Part shown: positions 23,436-32,266 of the stretch, in pieces
Numbering within the stretch: position 1 is the first letter of the stretch
Layout: the number at the start of each line of letters is the position of its first letter
Source of the DNA: Paraferrimonas haliotis
Lineage (GTDB): Bacteria; Pseudomonadota; Gammaproteobacteria; Enterobacterales; Shewanellaceae
DNA: 64,000 bases
Reading direction: 5' to 3'
NCBI RefSeq assembly: GCF_002282895.1
Contig: NZ_NRRB01000003.1
Span: forward strand, 475,489-539,488
Made by a program: the position numbers and the translations under genes
Notes under the pieces: model-generated
Told to the model about the DNA's origin: nothing
Databases searched by the model: none
Seen by the model: the letters and a program-made list of their open reading frames with translations, nothing else

Positions 23436-23987
23436 ATGTTCGATATCACGCATTGGCAACGACTTAACGACCACCCTGCCCACTGGCGAATTGATAACCA
23501 AACACTGAGCGTAAACGTGTCGCAGGGCAATATCTGGGGTTATGGCAACGCCCCAGTAAACAACCTGTTTCTGTTGCCTGTTAAGGAAGATGACATCAAC
23601 GCGCAAGTCACCGTTACGCTCACCCCAAAGCGCCCTTACGAGCAAGCTGGACTCGCGCTTTATTGGGATGACGACAACTACATTAAGATAAGCAAAGAAA
23701 TGTTTAACGGTCGGCTGTCTTTGGTGTTTGTGGTCGAGGCCGCAGGCCGACCTGCTATCGAAGCCATGACCGACTTTACCGAATCGGTGGTTAGGTTAGG
23801 TATTACCAAACAAGGGAGTGACGTCAGCGTGCACTTCGCGCCTTTAAGTCCTGATCAGCAGGTGCACTGGCAAACACTGGGGAAAACCCAAAGCCTTGCG
23901 GGTAACCCCCAAGGCATCATGCTCTACACGTTTGGCGGCTCTGGCCAGGCAGATAACGCGGCACAGTTCTCAGCATTTAGCTACTAA
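23436..23987 (+). CDS. DUF1349-like beta-sandwich protein
   Basis: The 183-residue product has the concanavalin-like pattern of DUF1349 proteins: an opening tryptophan-rich segment (HWRIDNQTLSVNV), the core YEQAGLALYWDDDNYIKISKE, and the C-terminal IMLYTFGGSG. Such domains often bind or process carbohydrates, but the activity is not established. It follows the radical SAM gene with AAAGGA upstream of the ATG and is probably co-transcribed. No signal peptide is visible, so it is likely cytoplasmic. Confidence 0.75.
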   Translation: MFDITHWQRLNDHPAHWRIDNQTLSVNVSQGNIWGYGNAPVNNLFLLPVKEDDINAQVTVTLTPKRPYEQAGLALYWDDDNYIKISKEMFNGRLSLVFVVEAAGRPAIEAMTDFTESVVRLGITKQGSDVSVHFAPLSPDQQVHWQTLGKTQSLAGNPQGIMLYTFGGSGQADNAAQFSAFSY

Positions 23988-24173
23988 ACAACAAGGGGCA
24001 ACCATACCCCACCTCCGTAGGTTATTTGAGTTACTCGTTAATTTTGGGAATGATAACTTTGGATAACATTTCCTACCGTAAACACGAGGCCAGAATTTGG
24101 ACTGGTTCAAAGACTGTAAGAAGAAATGGGGCAAAAGCGCGTTAGCTGAAGTGCAATCACAAAGTGCCAAATT

Positions 24174-24210
24174 GGTTACCTTAATGCACATTACGTTCAT
24201 TAAAGTAACC
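24174..24210 (-). terminator. Inverted repeat downstream of traN, probable terminator
   Basis: GGTTACCTTAATG and CATTAAAGTAACC form a 13-bp repeat with one mismatch and an 11-base spacer, 43 bases after the traN stop. On the minus strand the hairpin is followed by AATTTGG, a weak U-tract. Likely terminator of the dsbC-to-traN operon. Confidence 0.5.
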
Positions 24211-24252
24211 AAAATGGAACATTATTGGCGCAGCTATTTGAGAAGGACATGC

Positions 24253-27200
24253 TCAATTATTCCCCGAAATTTCTTCCGTCGCCTCCTGACGCAGTTTCTG
24301 GGCATCCATTCCGTTTAGCCTTTCAATAGCTCTGTCTGCGGCACTTTGACGGTTTCCATCAACGTTTAGCGTACTTCCTGAGCCTGTGAGTCGTTCCAGA
24401 TCCAGTGACGGTACTTCGGGTAGGTTGCCCGTGATCGACAAGATACCTATCCATTCATCCAAATTGACTTGGCTCCAATCTACCTGGTTTAACTGACTCG
24501 CGGTCAAACCTTCACAGTTTGGTGACTTTGCACTGCCCCAGCTAAGGCCCAATTGCGGACGCACTTGCTCTTGAATGATCCGTGAAAGTGGCGAAGTAAA
24601 GCAGCAATATGACTGCCGTTTCTCAACACAGGCACCTAAAAACTTAGACTTGCAGTAAGAGCCTACATAGTGGCAACTCTTCAATACCCGCTTGGCGTTC
24701 ATTTCAAACTCGCTCTGCTCACATTTCCAGATAAGCTGAATGAGGATCATGGTGACTGAGTAAATCATGTAGGCCGTCATAACCGTACTCAGAACCGCGC
24801 CCGCAGCACCACCCAGCGCAAAGTTACCGCCCGAAACAACACCATCTGCTCCAACCGTGCCACCAACGTTACTAAACAGAGCCGATTGTGCCCCCGAACC
24901 AAAGGTCGTACCTACCCATTCAGCCGTTTTGTTGGTCAACACCTGCATGAAGCCTGTCGCAGCTTGCTCCGCTCCCGCGCCAGCAGCCGTTGATGGCCCA
25001 GCCCCCATGAGAGAGTCCCATGCAGACACAAAAGGCTCTTTGACCGCACTCCAAGTGCTCGTGATTGGCTCCCTGAGCGCATTCCAGGAACCATAGATTG
25101 CCGACGACGGATTCATGGCCATGACTGCCGTATCAAGCTTGTTGACCGCAACTATCATCGTGATGTAATCCGATAACGACACGCCACTTGGCTTTTCACA
25201 GCAATCCACTATACCTCCGACGGCTTTTTTGCACTGGCCAGCGTTACCTTTAAAGACCGAACACTCGACGTTGTCTTGGCCATCAGCGCCCGTGCATGAC
25301 ATATCATTGGTCATAAACTGAGCCGCATTAAGCATCGCAGCGGCTTCTGCAAAGTTAGCCTGCTTGATTGACTCTGGCTCTAAACAATCTGTGCCCATGC
25401 AGCGAACTGGCCCCTCACAGTTGTATTGAGTTTCCATTCGAGCGTTTTGCACTTCAACGCTTTGTCCGCAGTCATACACCAAACTTTGGATATAGCAGAA
25501 GCCTTCATGACCAACCCCGCCTTCAGTGCATTCGGTTCTGACATACTGGCAGGCCGGGTTTTGCTCTAGCGCGGCACACGTATTGGTGGTCGTGTTTTGT
25601 CCGTTATTGACGATGGTTTGTGTATTACCATTGGCATCTACCCAGCTATCTGAGCTGCCCATGTTGAACTCTGGATGAGCAGTCGAAGCATTGTAGGTCG
25701 CTTTTGCCCTCCAACATGAGAGCCCCAGTCCATCAGAGCTGCCACGACTGGTTAAATGAGCAGGAGACGAAACAACCGCCGGATAAAGGCTTCCAAGATT
25801 GGCCAACTCGCCACTACCAACCGTTAACCCGTCGATTCGTTTTGTCCCTGTATCCAAACACTGCCACTGAACCGCAGTAAACTGATCCGTTTGCATCAAG
25901 CATTGGTCTATGCCCGGATCACTTGATTGATGAACAACGTCCTGCTCTAAGTACTTGCCGGAGAAGGTCAAGGAAGCACTCAGTTTCGCAGGAGCCAAAC
26001 ACTTCTGAACTTCTCGGCTGCAAGTATCGAAATCGACTTTGTTCCAGCCGGATTCGCATCTGGAACGAGTGACTTCCTGAGGTTCATGCCACGAAATAAT
26101 CGAACCATTGACGACTTTACACAATGAGCCAACCAAGGTTCCTTTTGGACAGGTCATTTCAGGGTATTTAATGGACGGTTTCGTCTCAGTCACCGTTTCC
26201 TTGTTGCCCGTCAGTGAGAGTGTCGTTTTCCAACCATTTGCCTTGGACGGCGACTCGGTGATTTTTATCTCAGTATTTTGATTATCAAAAATCTTCAGCG
26301 TCGCGTTTCCAGTTTGCATGGTGTTGCTGTGCTGTGGAACAAAGCTGAGCGTTTCAGAGCTAAAGCAACCTCGCTCAATGGACCAGCTTTGTTGATGGGT
26401 TTCGGCGGATATACGTCGCTCTAACTGACACTCAGTAAGCGTGCTGATCTTTTCGCACACCTGGTAATCCGGTACATGCTTGGTTTCAGTAAATGGCGTA
26501 ATCGTCTGAGTAGGCTCACAGGCCTCAAAACTACGCGGCATAAGATTGGATACCACACACTTTGGATCGCTGGTTTGCAATCCACAGTCATAGGTATCGG
26601 TAAAACGAATGCATTCACCTTTATCATTGGTTTCGGCACATTCTGACGACATGAAGCCACAGGAAGGGTTCGCTTCAAGCACTTGGCAGGCCTGATTTTC
26701 AATCCCCTTATAGCTTTCGTCATCCACACTCACTTGTACACGACGACACAAAGGCGATATGCCAGCCACTGGGCTTGGGGAAAAATAGGATTCACAGACT
26801 GAAACACCATTGACCACCGTACATCCGTTGGTTGAAGAAGGCTGATCCGTGCATTGAATGCTGTAGTCTGAAAACTTCGTCGGGATATCCGCTGCTTGTT
26901 CGATACAGGATTGTGGCGACCAACTATCATTCATCACCACCTTGGTTGGATCAAAGCGCACCTTGATGCGAGCATACCCCTCACCACTACCCGTAACCGA
27001 TACGCGAATTTTTACCGGCACTTCTAAACCAGGCTCTACCGCTTTTAGCTTGGCAGTGAGATCGGTATTTGGATTGCGCTCCCAACTGGTACTGAGCTCG
27101 CAGCGACCTGCCGTTTCTGGTGGAAAGTTATTGTTCGGCCCAGACCAGACTTTCTGATCGCCAAGCCACACTTGCATGTAGTCATCCCATTTGGCGTATT

Positions 27201-27945
27201 CAAGAACGGCTGAGGTAATCGCATCGGGGTTCACGACTTTGAGTGTGATGGCCTGTTCGAACACTTTACAACGGCCACTCCAGTAGTTGTCACCAATTCG
27301 TCCTATCCAAACTTGAAGACACCCCTCACCACAAGAGCGAAGGTTCATCGGTCCAGAAACATGCTCAATAATGCCTGCCGTGTAATCGTGAGTAATAATG
27401 CAGCTGTTAACCGCTGTATTGAGCCTGTCACATTGCTGGTAGTTTGGGCTTCCTTCACCTTGAGACTCACAGCCTGGGAAGCTTTGCGTTAATAGATTGG
27501 GGTCAGTTTGAACCGCATCGGTTAATGCCCAAAGCGGATCATTGACCATATCTGGCCGAGACCTGTCTTTGATTTGCTGTAGCGAACGAAATGCTTCACC
27601 CGTAGCGCCACTTTCGGATGCCATGCTCTCTTGGCGCTGTGTCCCCAATTGATTCATGCTGGCATCAGAGCCATAAACGCCCGTTAAGACATCCAATGAG
27701 CCCTGATCCATACCAGGGAAAAGCTCTTGCAAGTTAATGGACTCATTACCACTGCCATTCGGCAGCGACAATGTATTGCCATTGAGTGCGGGCATCGTCC
27801 AGTTTTGCAGTAATTGCTTACCTTCTTGTTGTCCGCTTAGGCCGGATTGGCGCTGCACATCAGCGGCCACACCATGTAAGGGCAAGCACGCCATAGTGAT
27901 TGATAAAATACCCGCTAACACTCGGGTAAAAAGTGTTGGTTTCAT
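24253..27945 (-). CDS. traN: TraN, outer-membrane mating-pair stabilisation adhesin
   Basis: This very large cysteine-rich protein (1230 residues) has a signal peptide (about residues 1-28, ending VAA) and dozens of cysteines, many in paired spacing through residues 150-900, as in F-type TraN. A hydrophobic stretch lies around residues 1020-1090. TraN sits in the outer membrane of the donor and contacts receptors on the recipient. It is the last gene of the operon running from dsbC, two bases after traU, with GGGAGG upstream. The central part is the region expected to vary with recipient receptor. Confidence 0.93.
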   Translation of the reverse strand: MKPTLFTRVLAGILSITMACLPLHGVAADVQRQSGLSGQQEGKQLLQNWTMPALNGNTLSLPNGSGNESINLQELFPGMDQGSLDVLTGVYGSDASMNQLGTQRQESMASESGATGEAFRSLQQIKDRSRPDMVNDPLWALTDAVQTDPNLLTQSFPGCESQGEGSPNYQQCDRLNTAVNSCIITHDYTAGIIEHVSGPMNLRSCGEGCLQVWIGRIGDNYWSGRCKVFEQAITLKVVNPDAITSAVLEYAKWDDYMQVWLGDQKVWSGPNNNFPPETAGRCELSTSWERNPNTDLTAKLKAVEPGLEVPVKIRVSVTGSGEGYARIKVRFDPTKVVMNDSWSPQSCIEQAADIPTKFSDYSIQCTDQPSSTNGCTVVNGVSVCESYFSPSPVAGISPLCRRVQVSVDDESYKGIENQACQVLEANPSCGFMSSECAETNDKGECIRFTDTYDCGLQTSDPKCVVSNLMPRSFEACEPTQTITPFTETKHVPDYQVCEKISTLTECQLERRISAETHQQSWSIERGCFSSETLSFVPQHSNTMQTGNATLKIFDNQNTEIKITESPSKANGWKTTLSLTGNKETVTETKPSIKYPEMTCPKGTLVGSLCKVVNGSIISWHEPQEVTRSRCESGWNKVDFDTCSREVQKCLAPAKLSASLTFSGKYLEQDVVHQSSDPGIDQCLMQTDQFTAVQWQCLDTGTKRIDGLTVGSGELANLGSLYPAVVSSPAHLTSRGSSDGLGLSCWRAKATYNASTAHPEFNMGSSDSWVDANGNTQTIVNNGQNTTTNTCAALEQNPACQYVRTECTEGGVGHEGFCYIQSLVYDCGQSVEVQNARMETQYNCEGPVRCMGTDCLEPESIKQANFAEAAAMLNAAQFMTNDMSCTGADGQDNVECSVFKGNAGQCKKAVGGIVDCCEKPSGVSLSDYITMIVAVNKLDTAVMAMNPSSAIYGSWNALREPITSTWSAVKEPFVSAWDSLMGAGPSTAAGAGAEQAATGFMQVLTNKTAEWVGTTFGSGAQSALFSNVGGTVGADGVVSGGNFALGGAAGAVLSTVMTAYMIYSVTMILIQLIWKCEQSEFEMNAKRVLKSCHYVGSYCKSKFLGACVEKRQSYCCFTSPLSRIIQEQVRPQLGLSWGSAKSPNCEGLTASQLNQVDWSQVNLDEWIGILSITGNLPEVPSLDLERLTGSGSTLNVDGNRQSAADRAIERLNGMDAQKLRQEATEEISGNN

Positions 27946-27947
27946 AG

Positions 27948-28976
27948 TTAACCTCCCGAGTTACAGCAGTCTTGCCAGCGCCACAAAATGTAGAGCGCAT
28001 CTTCTCCGACACCGGGGATCGTTCGCCACTCTCCCCATTTCATGGTGCTTTCACCGATGACATGCGCACTTTCAGTTTCTGGTACAGGGAAGAACATACT
28101 CATCTTGTATTGGGATTTCGGCAGCATGGGTTCGATAACAGGTCGGCATAGCGCACTGTTCCCCATTGTTCGCCTAGCAAGACCACGCCTGTGTTGAGCC
28201 GCGATTGCACGCGCCGCTAAATGGCTGGTGTTTTCTGCTAATGAGCCAAAGGCTAAGGTGTGGCCAGATAACGGGTAGAGATGGCCCCAACCGCCAGCAC
28301 ACCAAAACAACTGGTCGATGGGTTTACCAAGCGTTGATGAAGCAGCGTCAGCGGTACAAGCAGAGATAGCCAATGGATTGGCAACGGCAGCCGCTTCAGG
28401 CTGAGTAAAAAAGGCCAGTTCATCGTTCAGCCATGTTGGGTCCAATTCCGACAAATACATCAAGTCAAAGTCCATGTAACCATCGGCATTGCAATTGCCA
28501 TCCATGAACAAATCGAGCATGACCAAAAGCGGAAAGGCGTAATAATGGTAATGGTAGAAAGCGAGATCACCTGTGTCGTATTCACCTTCGCCATGACCAC
28601 CTTGCAGTCGCCTATCACCTAACGGTAAACGAATCCCTCCCAGGGAAGGCGAACAACCCGGCGTTCTGACCAATTCAATCAGACGCGCTGGCTCCCACAT
28701 GCTGGTAACAATACCTGGCCTTGGCACACCTAAGTTGTCTTCACATAAGCAAAATGACTTGTTTGATGCGCCGCTAGGGACATTGCCAGAGCCAAGAGGA
28801 AGCCCTGCAACCCGGATAGGAAAAATGCATGACCAGCAAACATCCGTCAGCAACTTGCCCGACAATAAACCCGCGTCTGGGCAGGTCAGTTCGGCTTTTG
28901 CAGGAATAGATGCGCCTAGGACAAGCATGACAACGAGAGTCCGCATCAGACGATACGTATTATTGAGCTTTTTCAT
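27948..28976 (-). CDS. traU: TraU, periplasmic transfer protein
   Basis: I choose the ATG at 28976 (342 residues) after AAGGAG; a TTG two codons earlier is less likely. A signal peptide (residues 1-29 or so, ending PAKA) precedes a mature protein with many conserved cysteines (TCPDAG, VCWSCIFPI, KSFCLCEDNLG). F-type TraU is needed for DNA transfer rather than pilus formation. The start overlaps the 3' end of the trbC-traW gene, so the two are coupled. Confidence 0.93.
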   Translation of the reverse strand: MKKLNNTYRLMRTLVVMLVLGASIPAKAELTCPDAGLLSGKLLTDVCWSCIFPIRVAGLPLGSGNVPSGASNKSFCLCEDNLGVPRPGIVTSMWEPARLIELVRTPGCSPSLGGIRLPLGDRRLQGGHGEGEYDTGDLAFYHYHYYAFPLLVMLDLFMDGNCNADGYMDFDLMYLSELDPTWLNDELAFFTQPEAAAVANPLAISACTADAASSTLGKPIDQLFWCAGGWGHLYPLSGHTLAFGSLAENTSHLAARAIAAQHRRGLARRTMGNSALCRPVIEPMLPKSQYKMSMFFPVPETESAHVIGESTMKWGEWRTIPGVGEDALYILWRWQDCCNSGG

Positions 28977-30087
28977 GAACAAGCTCCTTTGCTGGAATTT
29001 CTTCTATCTCAAACGCGAGCCCCTTTGCTTGAACAAACGATGGGGTGACATGCAAATCAAAGCGCTGCTTTAGCGAGGCATTGAGAAGGTAAACCGGACT
29101 GTTCAATGTCTTTTCTAGCGCATTGAGGCTATTCCAGCCTTGGGCACGGTCGAGCTGCGTAGTGATAAGCGTAATGCGGCGCAGTGTCCTATCTTGCGTC
29201 TTAAGCCAATGCGCTACTGCGTCCACTTCTTCAGCGTTCGACGCATTAAACACCACGAGCTGCTGCGTAAATGGCAAGGCTTTGAGCGGGTTAATACGCG
29301 CTCCTGCTGGGATCAATGTTCGGCCATTGGCATCCAATAGTGGCCGCTGCATGACGATGGTTGGATCAACCGTTCTTATCCGATACTGCGTGGCTTTGGG
29401 TAAGTCAGTAAATGTTTGGCGAGACCAGAAACGCTCAATGGCTTTTTTCTTTAACGCGCCCAGGTCAAGCGACTGTAAACGCTGCATCGCCACTTGCATC
29501 AAATCCGGTTCTAAAATCGAATGAATCGGACCGCGTTGACCCAATGAACCGCTATTGCCAGTTTCAATTTGGCGCTGCAACCAGTCCTTGCTGTAAACCC
29601 CGAGTGCACTTGCAGTCACCTTGTCATCTTCTATGCGGAAAATGGCAGGCACGCTAGTCACCCGCCAGTGCACAAAGGCTTTCGGATCGATTCGAACCTG
29701 AGGAACAGGATCAAGTCCCGCCATCAGGGTATGCCAATCACGGATAGCCGCCCCCAACGTCTTTCCTTCAGGAATTCCCCGAAACAACACAATAGCGCCG
29801 GTAGCACTGGCCTCTTTAAATAGCTGCTTCAGTGACGAATCACCCAATGAGGACGATGCAAATATCAACCATTCATCGCTGTGTTTGAGCGACACAGGTT
29901 GTTCAACCGGTGCAAAAGGCTCAATAAATTCAGATGAGCCATGCACAGCACTTTGTAAAATGCTGCGGCTCATTTCGACGATCTTTTTGTCCTCGTCAGA
30001 CAACGGAAAAGGCTCTTGTGCCCAGGAAACTTGCACCCAAGACAATGGAGCAACCAATAAAAATAAGAGACATAGTCTTTGCATCAT
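28960..30087 (-). CDS. traW: TrbC-TraW fusion protein
   Basis: The 375-residue protein has a signal peptide (residues 1-23, ending SWA) and joins two F-type families. The N-terminal half carries a TrbC-like region (WLIFASSSLGDSSLKQLFKEA...VPAIFRI, about residues 70-160). The C-terminal half is TraW-like (RTVDPTIVMQRPLLDANG onward, about 235-365). In F these are separate periplasmic proteins that interact in pilus assembly, so the fusion enforces equal amounts. The fused form is usual in SXT/R391, where the gene is called traW. It overlaps traU and follows the signal peptidase gene. Confidence 0.88.
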   Translation of the reverse strand: MMQRLCLLFLLVAPLSWVQVSWAQEPFPLSDEDKKIVEMSRSILQSAVHGSSEFIEPFAPVEQPVSLKHSDEWLIFASSSLGDSSLKQLFKEASATGAIVLFRGIPEGKTLGAAIRDWHTLMAGLDPVPQVRIDPKAFVHWRVTSVPAIFRIEDDKVTASALGVYSKDWLQRQIETGNSGSLGQRGPIHSILEPDLMQVAMQRLQSLDLGALKKKAIERFWSRQTFTDLPKATQYRIRTVDPTIVMQRPLLDANGRTLIPAGARINPLKALPFTQQLVVFNASNAEEVDAVAHWLKTQDRTLRRITLITTQLDRAQGWNSLNALEKTLNSPVYLLNASLKQRFDLHVTPSFVQAKGLAFEIEEIPAKELVHEKAQ

Positions 30088-30094
30088 CTACCTC

Positions 30095-30607
30095 CTACCA
30101 AAGCGGCCAAGCGCGACCGACAATCTGCTCGCGCTTAACGGCATTCCAATAGCGGGAGTCGAAACTCGTTGCAGCCTCGCCGGAAAACCAATATTCGTTT
30201 TCTTGCAGCGTCAATGAACGGCTAAATTCTGTTTCAGCCACACCAAGACGCTGGGCTAATGCCATGCCGGTAGAGACTTCAGTACCATTCACCAGCACAT
30301 GCTCAGGCGTCACCTTGACTTCATCCCCAGGCATCCCTGTTAGGCGTTTCAGCATACGAGTACCGTCGTTATATAACGGAGCAAGTCCTGTTGAGTGGAA
30401 GGCATACAAACCATCCTTAACCGGCTCTTTATTCCATAGGTCAATCAGATACACCGTGGTATCAGGCAGGCAGCGCTCTTGCTGGGTATCAATACCTATT
30501 CGGTAGCGCATCATGGCGTATGTGCCTACCAAGGCCATGATTAACGCAAGAACGGTCAACCGGATGAGGTATGGCCGCCAAGGCATTCTTTTACGGAGTA
30601 TCTGCAT
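30095..30607 (-). CDS. TrhF/TraF-type S26 signal peptidase with Cys at the nucleophile position
   Basis: The 170-residue product has an N-terminal membrane helix (residues 12-30) and the S26 peptidase layout. The nucleophile box reads RCLPDTTVYLID where Ser is usual, followed by the general-base lysine region MLKRLTGMPGDEV and the C-terminal SFDSRYWNAV motif. Relatives in conjugative elements mature pilin or another Tra protein. Whether Cys serves as nucleophile is not known to me; as I recall, the Cys form occurs in other members of this subfamily. It overlaps the trbI-like gene and precedes trbC-traW. Confidence 0.8.
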   Translation of the reverse strand: MQILRKRMPWRPYLIRLTVLALIMALVGTYAMMRYRIGIDTQQERCLPDTTVYLIDLWNKEPVKDGLYAFHSTGLAPLYNDGTRMLKRLTGMPGDEVKVTPEHVLVNGTEVSTGMALAQRLGVAETEFSRSLTLQENEYWFSGEAATSFDSRYWNAVKREQIVGRAWPLW

Positions 30608-30938
30608 GAGACACCTCCTTTGAGCCTACTGGCACGAATACGGAATCATCTGCACCCACCACCGCTTGGGCATCCAGCACGATAAAACCGGCTGCTTTTA
30701 ACTTTTCAATTTGCTGATTGGTCTGAAGCAACCTGGATTCGATGTCTTGTTCGCTGGCATTAGGACCCAGTGACAACACCGCATCCCCAAAATCCACGAC
30801 TGCAATGGGCGTACTTAACGCCAACTGGCTGTGGATGGGTTCGAGTGTTTTCATTAAAAGCCAGCTGGTCATTAAACCGCTACCAGCAATAGACAAAGTA
30901 ATAGAGGCCATAAATGGCCAAAGCGTGGTCTTATTCAT
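30591..30938 (-). CDS. trbI: TrbI-like type-F transfer protein
   Basis: The 115-residue protein has one N-terminal membrane helix (residues 8-28) and a periplasmic part with PIAVVDFGDAV and QQIEKLKAAGFIVLDAQAVVGA, the pattern of F-plasmid TrbI. TrbI affects pilus outgrowth and retraction. It would normally be coupled to traC by a TGATG overlap; the IS element inserted exactly at its start codon has removed that coupling. Its ribosome binding site must now come from the IS end (TCTAGGGCGAGG...), and GAGATTTAG-like sequence directly before the ATG is poor. Confidence 0.78.
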   Translation of the reverse strand: MNKTTLWPFMASITLSIAGSGLMTSWLLMKTLEPIHSQLALSTPIAVVDFGDAVLSLGPNASEQDIESRLLQTNQQIEKLKAAGFIVLDAQAVVGADDSVFVPVGSKEVSHADTP

Positions 30939-30958
30939 CTAAATCCCGCGAGAAACCC

Positions 30959-30973
30959 CGTCCTTCTAGGGCG
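30959..30973. repeat. Left-end subterminal hairpin of the IS element
   Basis: CGTCCT-TCT-AGGGCG forms a 6-bp imperfect stem (one G-T) near the left end, like the hairpins recognised by IS200/IS605 TnpA. Confidence 0.6.
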
Positions 30974-31067
30974 AGGAGGGATAGCGGTTGCTCCGAAGGA
31001 GCAAAAACTACCCGATTGGTTAATGTTAATATTTACTTTCACAAAAACAACTGTATTCTTGTGAACT

Positions 31068-32171
31068 ATGAAAGAGATCGCTATTAAACAACGCTTTTAC
31101 CCAACGACTGAACAGGCTCAATTGCTTGCGCAGACTTTCGGCTGTGTGCGTTTCGTTTATAACGCGATCCTTAAATGGCGTACCGACGCTTTCTACAACG
31201 AAAGCAAAAAGGTTAACTACAACACGGCAAGCTCTAAGCTGACCGAACTCAAGAAGCAAACTGAGTTTGAATGGCTTAACAGCGTGTCGTGTGTACCGCT
31301 CCAACAATCTTTGCGCCATCAACAAACTGCGTTTAAGAACTTCTTTGAAGGAAGGGCGAAGTATCCAGCCTTTAAGAAGAAGCGCAGCAAGCAAAGCGCA
31401 GAATTCACGAAGTCGGCGTTTAAGTTCAAAGATGGCAATATCTACATTGCCAAGTCCAAACAGCCGCTTGATATTCGCTGGTCGCGTGAACTTCCTAGCG
31501 AACCAACTACCGTCACTATCTCGAAAGACAGTGCAGGCCGCTACTTCGTGTCTATGCTTTGCCGCTTCGAGCCTAAACCACTGCCTGTTACCAAAAAGAC
31601 AACGGGTATTGATTTGGGTTTGACCGACCTTGTGATTACCGCTGACGGGTTTAAATCTGGCAATCCCCGCCATACTGCAAAGTACGAGAAGAAATTGGCT
31701 CAGGCGCAACGCCGCCTTTCCAAGAAGAAGAAAGGAACTGCCAACTTCCACAAAGCCAGAATCAAAGTTGCTCGCATTCAGGCGAAGATTGCCGACTGCC
31801 GCCGCGACTTTACCCACAAACTCACCACTACGTTGATAAACGAAAACCAAGTGATTAGCTGTGAGAGTTTGAGCGTTAAAAACATGGTCAAGAATCCGCG
31901 ACTTGCTAAGGCCATTGGTGACGCCAATTGGGGCGAAATGGTTAGGCAGCTTGAGTACAAAGCAGAATGGCGCGGCAGAACACTTGTCCAGATTGACAAG
32001 TGGTATCCGTCTAGTAAGCGTTGTAATTGCTGTGGTCACGTAGTTGATTCTCTACCGTTACATATAAGGCATTGGACTTGTCCAGCGTGTGAAGCGCGCT
32101 TAGACCGTGATACCAATGCCGCTATTAATATCAAAGCCGCTGGGCAAGCGGTGTTAGCTTGTGGAGCGTAA
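31068..32171 (+). CDS. tnpB: TnpB, RNA-guided RuvC-like nuclease of IS200/IS605 elements
   Basis: The 367-residue protein is a full-length TnpB. The RuvC triad is intact: Asp182 (TGIDLG), Glu266 (SCESLS) and the DRD motif at 346-348 (RLDRDTNAA). The zinc finger cysteines 319, 322, 338 and 341 lie between the last two acidic residues. An N-terminal helix-turn-helix/OB part (IKQRFYPTTEQAQLL) is normal. TnpB uses an RNA made from the element's right end to cut DNA next to a short motif and so helps keep the element in place. It is antisense to the tra operon. Confidence 0.93.
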   Translation: MKEIAIKQRFYPTTEQAQLLAQTFGCVRFVYNAILKWRTDAFYNESKKVNYNTASSKLTELKKQTEFEWLNSVSCVPLQQSLRHQQTAFKNFFEGRAKYPAFKKKRSKQSAEFTKSAFKFKDGNIYIAKSKQPLDIRWSRELPSEPTTVTISKDSAGRYFVSMLCRFEPKPLPVTKKTTGIDLGLTDLVITADGFKSGNPRHTAKYEKKLAQAQRRLSKKKKGTANFHKARIKVARIQAKIADCRRDFTHKLTTTLINENQVISCESLSVKNMVKNPRLAKAIGDANWGEMVRQLEYKAEWRGRTLVQIDKWYPSSKRCNCCGHVVDSLPLHIRHWTCPACEARLDRDTNAAINIKAAGQAVLACGA

Positions 32172-32266
32172 GTAAGTCCCGATTGTTCTAATGAACTTCG
32201 GGCATAACGCCTTGAAACAAGAATCCCCTTCCTTTAGGGAGGGGAGCAGTCAAAGCCTCGCTCCTT
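32172..32266 (+). ncRNA. Predicted right-end reRNA (omega RNA) of TnpB with its guide
   Basis: In the IS200/IS605 family the RNA scaffold comes from the 3' end of tnpB and the right end, and the guide is the flanking DNA. Here a 9-bp stem CCCCTTCCT / AGGGAGGGG (32225-32244) ends two bases before the junction. The guide would begin CAGTCAAAGCCTCGC at about 32247, inside the 3' end of traC. The 5' limit is not determined and probably lies within tnpB. Confidence 0.6.

Larger units (their letters stand above)
30939..32246 (+). mobile_element. IS200/IS605-type element with tnpB only, inserted between traC and trbI
   Basis: A 1.3-kb element with a left-end hairpin (30959-30973), tnpB on the plus strand and a right-end hairpin (32225-32244). 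There is no tnpA, so movement would need a TnpA in trans. No target duplication is seen, as expected for this family. Removing it restores ...TTCAT|CAGTC..., in which traC ends Phe-Asp-stop with TGA overlapping the ATG of trbI. The insertion is therefore precise and recent enough to leave both neighbours intact, except that TraC gains four residues. Confidence 0.85.

Noticed and set aside
31026..32039. Long minus-strand frame of 337 codons across the IS element
   Set aside because: It is antisense to tnpB, whose motifs are intact and clearly coding; the opposing frame has no recognisable domain and no ribosome binding site.
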